Of a stretch of DNA of 5,682 bases, positions 1-3,519 are shown piece after piece. Under the pieces are notes generated by a model, which saw only the letters and a list, made by a program, of their open reading frames with translations, did no database searches and was not told the DNA's origin. Position 1 is the first letter of the stretch. Every line of letters begins with the position of its first letter. A program made the translations under genes and the position numbers. The stretch is from Caldisericota bacterium (lineage in GTDB: Bacteria > CG03 > B21-G15): positions 1 to 5,682 of the forward strand of contig QMOP01000094.1 of NCBI GenBank assembly GCA_003650255.1. Reading direction: 5' to 3'.

Positions 1-13
1 AGATTATATTATG

Positions 14-18
14 GGGGT
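14..18 (+). promoter_or_regulatory. Ribosome binding site of the antitoxin gene
   Basis: GGGGG followed by TGA lies 6 nt upstream of the ATG at 25. It supports that ATG even though the same frame stays open to the window edge. The frame ending in TGA at 26-28 is also open to the edge, so an upstream gene could end here with an ATGA overlap; eight codons are too few to call it. Confidence 0.55.
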
Positions 19-24
19 GAAAAA

Positions 25-234
25 ATGAGAAGAAAGGCATTGGGAGTCAGAGAAATCAGACCATTTATAGAAGAAATTGTGGAGCAGAAGATTATCGAAA
101 TTTTTGGGGACCCAGATTCTGGTTTAGAATTAAAGGATGATGTTAAAAAAAGGTTGATGCAGATGCTTAAAAAAAGAAAAAGGAAAGGTATTCCTATTGA
201 AAAAGTTGCAAAAGAGATAGGTTTGGAATGGTAA
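25..234 (+). CDS. Antitoxin of a RelE/ParE-type toxin-antitoxin pair
   Basis: This 69-aa, highly charged protein is most likely the antitoxin that binds and neutralises the toxin encoded immediately downstream. The order antitoxin then toxin, and the 7-nt overlap with the toxin start, are typical of type II modules and imply translational coupling. Visible features are a helical N-terminal half (residues 8-27), a G-x-E-L-K-x-x-V-K-x-x-L segment (33-44), a basic run K-K-R-K-R-K (49-54), and a C-terminal G-I-P-I-E-K-V-A-K-E-I-G-L (55-67). I recognise that last pattern from small antitoxin-like proteins encoded beside RelE/ParE toxins. No clear ribbon-helix-helix or AbrB DNA-binding domain is visible, so autoregulation cannot be inferred from sequence. 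The ATG at 25 is chosen for the purine-rich site at 14-18. The role rests mainly on gene order and the C-terminal motif. Confidence 0.75.
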   Translation: MRRKALGVREIRPFIEEIVEQKIIEIFGDPDSGLELKDDVKKRLMQMLKKRKRKGIPIEKVAKEIGLEW

Positions 235-500
235 GAGAAAGGTATCAAATTGAATTTTTCCCCGAAGCAATTTCGGATTTAAAGAAAGTTGAGAAATCTG
301 TGGCTCTTAGAGTTTTGAATAAACTTAAATGGATTAGTGAGAATTTTTCTGAGATAACTCCAGAGTCCCTTACTGGTAAATTAAAAGGGTTATTTAAGTT
401 GAGAGTGGGGAATTGGAGAGTAATTTACTCTGTGGATAGAAAAAAGAAGGTAATAAAGATATATATGGTAGCGCATAGGAGTAAAATATATAAATTTTAA
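228..500 (+). CDS. RelE/ParE family toxin (type II toxin-antitoxin system)
   Basis: This 90-aa protein has the size and pattern of a RelE/ParE-fold toxin. Family members act in the cytoplasm, either as ribosome-dependent mRNA endonucleases (RelE type) or gyrase inhibitors (ParE type); sequence alone does not settle which. Landmarks are the opening strand Y-Q-I-E-F-F-P-E-A (6-14), a two-helix region with D-L-K-K and K-L-K-W (17-35), L-T-G-K-L-K-G-L-F-K-L-R-V-G-N-W-R-V-I-Y (48-67), and the closing A-H-R-S-K-I-Y (82-88). K57, R59, R64, H83, R84 and Y88 sit where many RelE-like nucleases carry functional basic and aromatic residues, so the toxin looks intact. The start overlaps the antitoxin by 7 nt and has AGAGATAGG about 7 nt upstream. 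A RelE-like RNase is somewhat more likely than ParE, by residue pattern only. Confidence 0.88.
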   Translation: MVRERYQIEFFPEAISDLKKVEKSVALRVLNKLKWISENFSEITPESLTGKLKGLFKLRVGNWRVIYSVDRKKKVIKIYMVAHRSKIYKF

Positions 501-501
501 C

Positions 502-508
502 AGGAGGG
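502..508 (+). promoter_or_regulatory. Strong ribosome binding site of the EF-Tu domain-2-like gene
   Basis: AGGAGGG lies 4 nt upstream of the ATG at 513 and is nearly a perfect match to the 16S anti-Shine-Dalgarno. It fixes that start. It occupies most of the 12-nt gap after the toxin stop, leaving no room for a promoter or a normal terminator between the two genes. Confidence 0.8.
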
Positions 509-512
509 AAAA

Positions 513-770
513 ATGGAAGTTGAGGTTGGAGTTGTTGAACACTATTTTGGAAAAATTCAAGTTGCAGCAATAAGGATTTTGAATGGAACACTTAAAGTTG
601 GAGAGAAGATAAGAATTAAAGGAGCAACAACAGATTTTACTCAAGGTATAACATCAATGCAGATTGAGCATAACTCTGTTGAAGAAGCAAAAGAGGGAGA
701 TGTAATAGGAGTTAAGGTGATTGACAGGGTTAGAGAAGGAGACAGAGTTTACAAGGTTATTGAGGAGTAG
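513..770 (+). CDS. Stand-alone EF-Tu domain-2-like protein
   Basis: This 85-aa protein resembles only the second, beta-barrel domain of translational GTPases (GTP_EFTU_D2 type), without a G domain. Seen directly: V-G-V-V-E-H-Y-F-G-K-I (5-15), A-x-I-R-I (18-22), G-T-L-K-V-G-E-K-I-R-I-K-G (25-37), S-M-Q-I-E-H (48-53), then A-K-E-G-D-V-I-G-V-K-V (59-69) and a closing R-E-G-D-R-V-Y-K-V (74-82). This matches the barrel pattern of EF-Tu/EF-G/IF-2 domain 2, where G-x-L-x-x-G-D and A-x-x-G-D turns are conserved. Free-standing proteins of this kind are often annotated as translation elongation factor-like; I know of no established function. The start is set by the strong site at 502-508. The stop at 768-770 lies inside the start region of the next gene, so the two are probably coupled. 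It is complete and not an obvious fragment of a broken elongation factor gene. Confidence 0.8.
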   Translation: MEVEVGVVEHYFGKIQVAAIRILNGTLKVGEKIRIKGATTDFTQGITSMQIEHNSVEEAKEGDVIGVKVIDRVREGDRVYKVIEE

Positions 771-1275
771 GAAGGTAAAACTTATATCAGCAATATTCTT
801 TAAAGAAGAGAAATATTTTGAATTATCAAAAAGAATACTTGAAAAAAGATTTGGGGAAATTGATTTAACTTCAAAAATTTTTGATTTCAATCATACAGAT
901 TATTATAAAGAGGAGATGGGAGAGAGTTTGAAGAAAGTTTTTGTATCATTCAAAAAATTAGTTGACCTTGAAAAACCATTCAGATTTAAAATTATGACAG
1001 GAAAAATTGAAAGGAAATTTCTTGAAAATGGAAAGAGGAAAGTAAATATTGACCCGGGATATATTGAACTTTCAAAACTTATCCTTTTTTCAACAAAGAA
1101 TTATTCTCACAGAATTTATCTTGGAAAGGGAATTTTTGCAGAGGTTACTTTGATATACAAAAATAAAAGTTTTCAGATACTTCCCTGGACTTATCCTGAT
1201 TATAGAGAGGATTTCGCAATAGAGTTCTTTAATAAAGTAAGGGATCTGTATAAAGAACAGTTGAGAGAGGGATGA
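760..1275 (+). CDS. DUF4416 family protein of unknown function
   Basis: The 171-aa product matches what I know of DUF4416, a family of roughly 180 residues without an assigned function. Recognisable blocks are K-V-K-L-I-S-A-I-F-F (5-14), R-F-G-E-I-D (30-35), F-N-H-T-D-Y-Y-K-E-E-M-G (43-54), V-N-I-D-P-G-Y-I (95-102), S-H-R-I-Y-L-G-K-G-I-F-A-E-V-T-L (116-131) and L-P-W-T-Y-P-D-Y-R (141-149). The polar H45, D47, D98, H117 and R118 are candidate active-site or binding residues, by conservation only. There is no signal peptide or membrane segment. No ATG precedes the conserved N-terminus. I place the start at TTG 760, which puts K-V-K-L at residues 5-8 as in relatives and overlaps the previous gene by 11 nt; AAGG at 753-756 lies 3 nt upstream. 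TTG 721, with AGGAG at 707-711, would add 13 unsupported residues. The stop overlaps the next start as ATGA, indicating one operon. Family call firm, start less so. Confidence 0.85.
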   Translation: MRSRKVKLISAIFFKEEKYFELSKRILEKRFGEIDLTSKIFDFNHTDYYKEEMGESLKKVFVSFKKLVDLEKPFRFKIMTGKIERKFLENGKRKVNIDPGYIELSKLILFSTKNYSHRIYLGKGIFAEVTLIYKNKSFQILPWTYPDYREDFAIEFFNKVRDLYKEQLREG

Positions 1276-3458
1276 CTGTAATTGTTACTCATCCAAGGGC
1301 TGACTTTGATGCTTTGAGTTCCTGTTATGCTCTTTCAAAAATATACAAAGATTCCTTTGTTTATTTTCCGGATAAACCACAGAATAATGTTCAAAAGTTC
1401 TTAAGGGATTTTCCCCATATATTTCAATTTTTTGACGAAAGGAATCTTTCAAAAGTGAAAAGAGTTGTTATGGCAGATGTTTCTTCTTGGAGAAGGGTTG
1501 GAATTTTAAGTAGATTAAAAGGAAAGGTTCAACTTCACATATATGACCACCACAGACATTATATTGAAGATGCAAAGTTTGATTTTCCAGAGAGTTTTGG
1601 AGCGACTGTAACAGGTATTGTTGAAATATTGAGAAAAAGGAAAATTCCAATTTCAGATTTTGACGCAACGATTTATCTTCTTGGAATTTATGAGGATACA
1701 GGATTTTTGGAGTACTCTTCAACTACAAAAAAGGACGTTTTAATTGCAAAGTATTTATTGAAAAAAGCAAATAAAAGTCTTGTTCACAGATATCTTGGGA
1801 TAGAACTTTCAGAAAAACAGAGAGAGTTATTTGAGGTTTTTAAAAGAAATAGAGAAATTATAAAGGTTAATTCCATAAAAATTATTTTTTATCATGCTTT
1901 TTTAAGGGATTTTAAAGAGGAGATTTCTCCTGTTATTCATTTTTTTAAGAGAATAAAAGATTCTGTTATGGTTTTTGTTCTTCAATCGGAGAAGAAGACA
2001 AATATAATTGTAAGAAGTGAAAGTAAGGAACTTGGTGCAGATGAGGTTGCAAGAGTTTTTGGTGGTGGTGGATTAAGATATGCATCAAGTGCAGTTGTTA
2101 TTGGTATTGGGTATGAAGAGATTAAAAATAAGATTCTTGATTATGTAAAGGGGTTAAAGGAAAGTATTGATATTTCAAAATTTATACCTCAAACATATTT
2201 TCAGCTTCTTAAAAGAATTGGAGAGATAGCAAATCTCTCTGGAATGAGGGTTTATCTTGTTGGAGGAATTGTAAGGGATATGCTTTTTGGAAATAGAAGC
2301 ATTGATTTTGATATTGTATGTGAAGGAGATGCAATTTTACTTGGAAGAAGGATAAAGGAGGAGTTGGGTTTTTCTTTAAAAGAGAATAGAATTTTTAAAA
2401 CATGTTTACTTGAAAAAGATGATATTAAGTTTGACCTTGCAACAGCAAGGAAGGAGGTTTATCCATATCCTGGTTCACTTCCAAAAGTTTCTCCATCAAA
2501 TATTATAGAAGATTTGAAAAGAAGAGATTTCACAATAAACAGTATTGCAATTTCAATAAATAAGGATGATTTTGGAAGGTTTATTGACCCATTTAATGGA
2601 AGGAAGGATATAAGAGAGAAGGAATTAAGAGTTTTACATGAAAAAAGTTTTCACGAAGACCCAACAAGAATTTTAAGGGCTGTAAGGTTTATTGCAAGAT
2701 TCAATCTTGAATTAGAGAAAAAAACTGAGAAACTTCTTAAAGAGGCACTTAGAAAGAGGTATCTTTCCTTAATTCCTCCTCCAAGGTTTAAAAATGAGTT
2801 GTTTTTAATTCTTAATGAGAAAGATATAATCTCTGTTCTTGATAGATTTTTTAGATGGAATCTTGGGATTTATATCCATAGAAAACTTACAAAGGATTTT
2901 TATTTTAAAAGCTTGAAAAAAATTATTGAATTAAGCGGGGATACTCTTTTTGATTTCATCCTTTATATAGAAGAGTATTTTTCAAAACCTCTTTTTTATT
3001 TTTTAATTCTTACTTCATTTCTCAGTAGAAAAGATAGAAGATATATTTCAGAAAGATTTTCACTTTCAAAATATGAAAGAGATGTTTTATGTTTTGATAA
3101 AAGAAAGATAAAAAGAATTTTAAGTTATATTAAAAAAGGTAAGAAAGATGAAATATTTTTAATTCTTGAGGATATGAAAGTGGAAAATATTCTTTATGCA
3201 GGAACTTTTATAAAAGATTTGAAAGAGAGGAAGCTTCTTTTTGATTATTTTTTAATAGTTAAAAAAAGAAAAATCCATTTAACAGGAAAGGATTTAATAA
3301 GAATGGGAGTAAAAGAGGGACCTCTTGTTGGAAAAATTCTTTCAGAATTAAAGAAAGAGGTTCTTCTTGGAAGGGTAAGGGGAAAATCTCAGGAGATTGA
3401 ATTCGTCGGAAAAGTTATAAAAAATTTGACAAAAATCAATATTGACAAAAGTCAATAA
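1272..3458 (+). CDS. cca: DHH/DHHA1-tRNA nucleotidyltransferase fusion (CCA- or A-adding enzyme)
   Basis: This 728-aa fusion most likely builds or repairs the 3' CCA end of tRNAs in the cytoplasm. Residues 1-300 form a DHH/DHHA1 phosphoesterase-like part: H7-P-R-A-D11-F-D13, D69, D92-H93-H94 and D142 supply the usual metal ligands, and a glycine loop F-G-G-G-G lies at 263-267. The class II nucleotidyltransferase follows: motif A G331-G332...R335-D336 with catalytic D345-x-D347, motif B R417-R418-D419...N423, motif C around F-I-D-P-F-N-G, and motif D E462-D463-P-T-R466, which reads bases by pairing with the incoming nucleotide in this class. Motif E (502-510) reads P-P-P-R-F-K-N-E-L, with Pro at the usual first Glu. 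A C-terminal L-T-G-K-D-L-I-R-M-G (670-679) is typical of bacterial enzymes. Thermotoga-type relatives carry a CBS pair between the halves; the junction (about 285-323) is too short for one. Some bacteria split CC and A addition between two proteins; motif D being complete suits full CCA addition but does not prove it. The ATG shares ATGA with the previous stop. Confidence 0.92.
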   Translation: MTVIVTHPRADFDALSSCYALSKIYKDSFVYFPDKPQNNVQKFLRDFPHIFQFFDERNLSKVKRVVMADVSSWRRVGILSRLKGKVQLHIYDHHRHYIEDAKFDFPESFGATVTGIVEILRKRKIPISDFDATIYLLGIYEDTGFLEYSSTTKKDVLIAKYLLKKANKSLVHRYLGIELSEKQRELFEVFKRNREIIKVNSIKIIFYHAFLRDFKEEISPVIHFFKRIKDSVMVFVLQSEKKTNIIVRSESKELGADEVARVFGGGGLRYASSAVVIGIGYEEIKNKILDYVKGLKESIDISKFIPQTYFQLLKRIGEIANLSGMRVYLVGGIVRDMLFGNRSIDFDIVCEGDAILLGRRIKEELGFSLKENRIFKTCLLEKDDIKFDLATARKEVYPYPGSLPKVSPSNIIEDLKRRDFTINSIAISINKDDFGRFIDPFNGRKDIREKELRVLHEKSFHEDPTRILRAVRFIARFNLELEKKTEKLLKEALRKRYLSLIPPPRFKNELFLILNEKDIISVLDRFFRWNLGIYIHRKLTKDFYFKSLKKIIELSGDTLFDFILYIEEYFSKPLFYFLILTSFLSRKDRRYISERFSLSKYERDVLCFDKRKIKRILSYIKKGKKDEIFLILEDMKVENILYAGTFIKDLKERKLLFDYFLIVKKRKIHLTGKDLIRMGVKEGPLVGKILSELKKEVLLGRVRGKSQEIEFVGKVIKNLTKINIDKSQ
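3426..3457 (+). repeat. Tandem 16-bp duplication at the end of the fusion gene
   Basis: TTGACAAAAATCAATA (3426-3441) is followed directly by TTGACAAAAGTCAATA (3442-3457), differing at one base. Each copy is itself close to an inverted repeat (TTGA...TCAA); the second is perfect over ATTGAC/GTCAAT. The duplication encodes the last residues and most of the stop codon of the nucleotidyltransferase. Because 16 is not a multiple of three, the two copies are read in different frames, so selection for a repeated peptide is not the reason for it. Confidence 0.85.
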
Positions 3459-3464
3459 TTTTTT
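3440..3464 (+). terminator. Possible weak intrinsic terminator of the operon
   Basis: TATTGAC (3440-3446), a four-A loop (3447-3450) and GTCAATA (3451-3457) give a perfect 7-bp stem. One base later come six T (3459-3464). Position, at the stop codon of the last gene of the block and before a gene of unrelated type, is right. The stem has only two G-C pairs, so it is weak by normal standards, and the same bases can be read as a promoter. Confidence 0.4.
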
Positions 3465-3470
3465 CAAAAT
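3442..3470 (+). promoter_or_regulatory. Candidate sigma-70-type promoter for the secreted protein gene
   Basis: TTGACA at 3442-3447 is a perfect -35 box. Exactly 17 nt later CAAAAT (3465-3470) matches four of six bases of TATAAT. A second -10-like hexamer, TATACT, lies at 3483-3488 but has no good -35 at the right distance. Transcription from either would leave a leader of roughly 25-45 nt before the ATG at 3520. In DNA this AT-rich such matches occur by chance; the perfect -35, the ideal spacing and the location in the only sizeable gap make it worth recording. Confidence 0.35.
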
Positions 3471-3519
3471 TAAATTAATGAATATACTCAAAATCAAAAA
3501 TCATTTCCAGGGAGGAATA
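3459..3519 (+). other. 61-bp intergenic region before the secreted protein gene
   Basis: This is the only non-coding gap over 15 nt in the window apart from the first 24 bases. It contains the T run, the candidate -10 hexamers and the ribosome binding site GGAGG at 3511-3515, which is 4 nt upstream of ATG 3520 and sets that start. No small ORF, operator-like palindrome or RNA element is apparent. Confidence 0.7.

Noticed and set aside
5..10. TATATT as a -10 box for the toxin-antitoxin module
   Set aside because: Its -35 region would lie outside the window and the hexamer is common in this composition, so it cannot be supported.
482..499. Inverted repeat TAAAAT...ATTTTA at the end of the toxin gene as a terminator
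   Set aside because: The stem has only A-T pairs, lies within coding sequence, and is followed by no T run but by the next gene's ribosome binding site.
871..884. Perfect 14-bp palindrome TCAAAAATTTTTGA as an operator
   Set aside because: It is inside the DUF4416 coding region, consists mainly of A and T runs, and is expected by chance in DNA this AT-rich; no partner site was seen.
1468..1722. Open frame on the minus strand
   Set aside because: It lies opposite the conserved DHH motifs of the nucleotidyltransferase fusion, which fix the coding strand, and its translation has no recognisable pattern.
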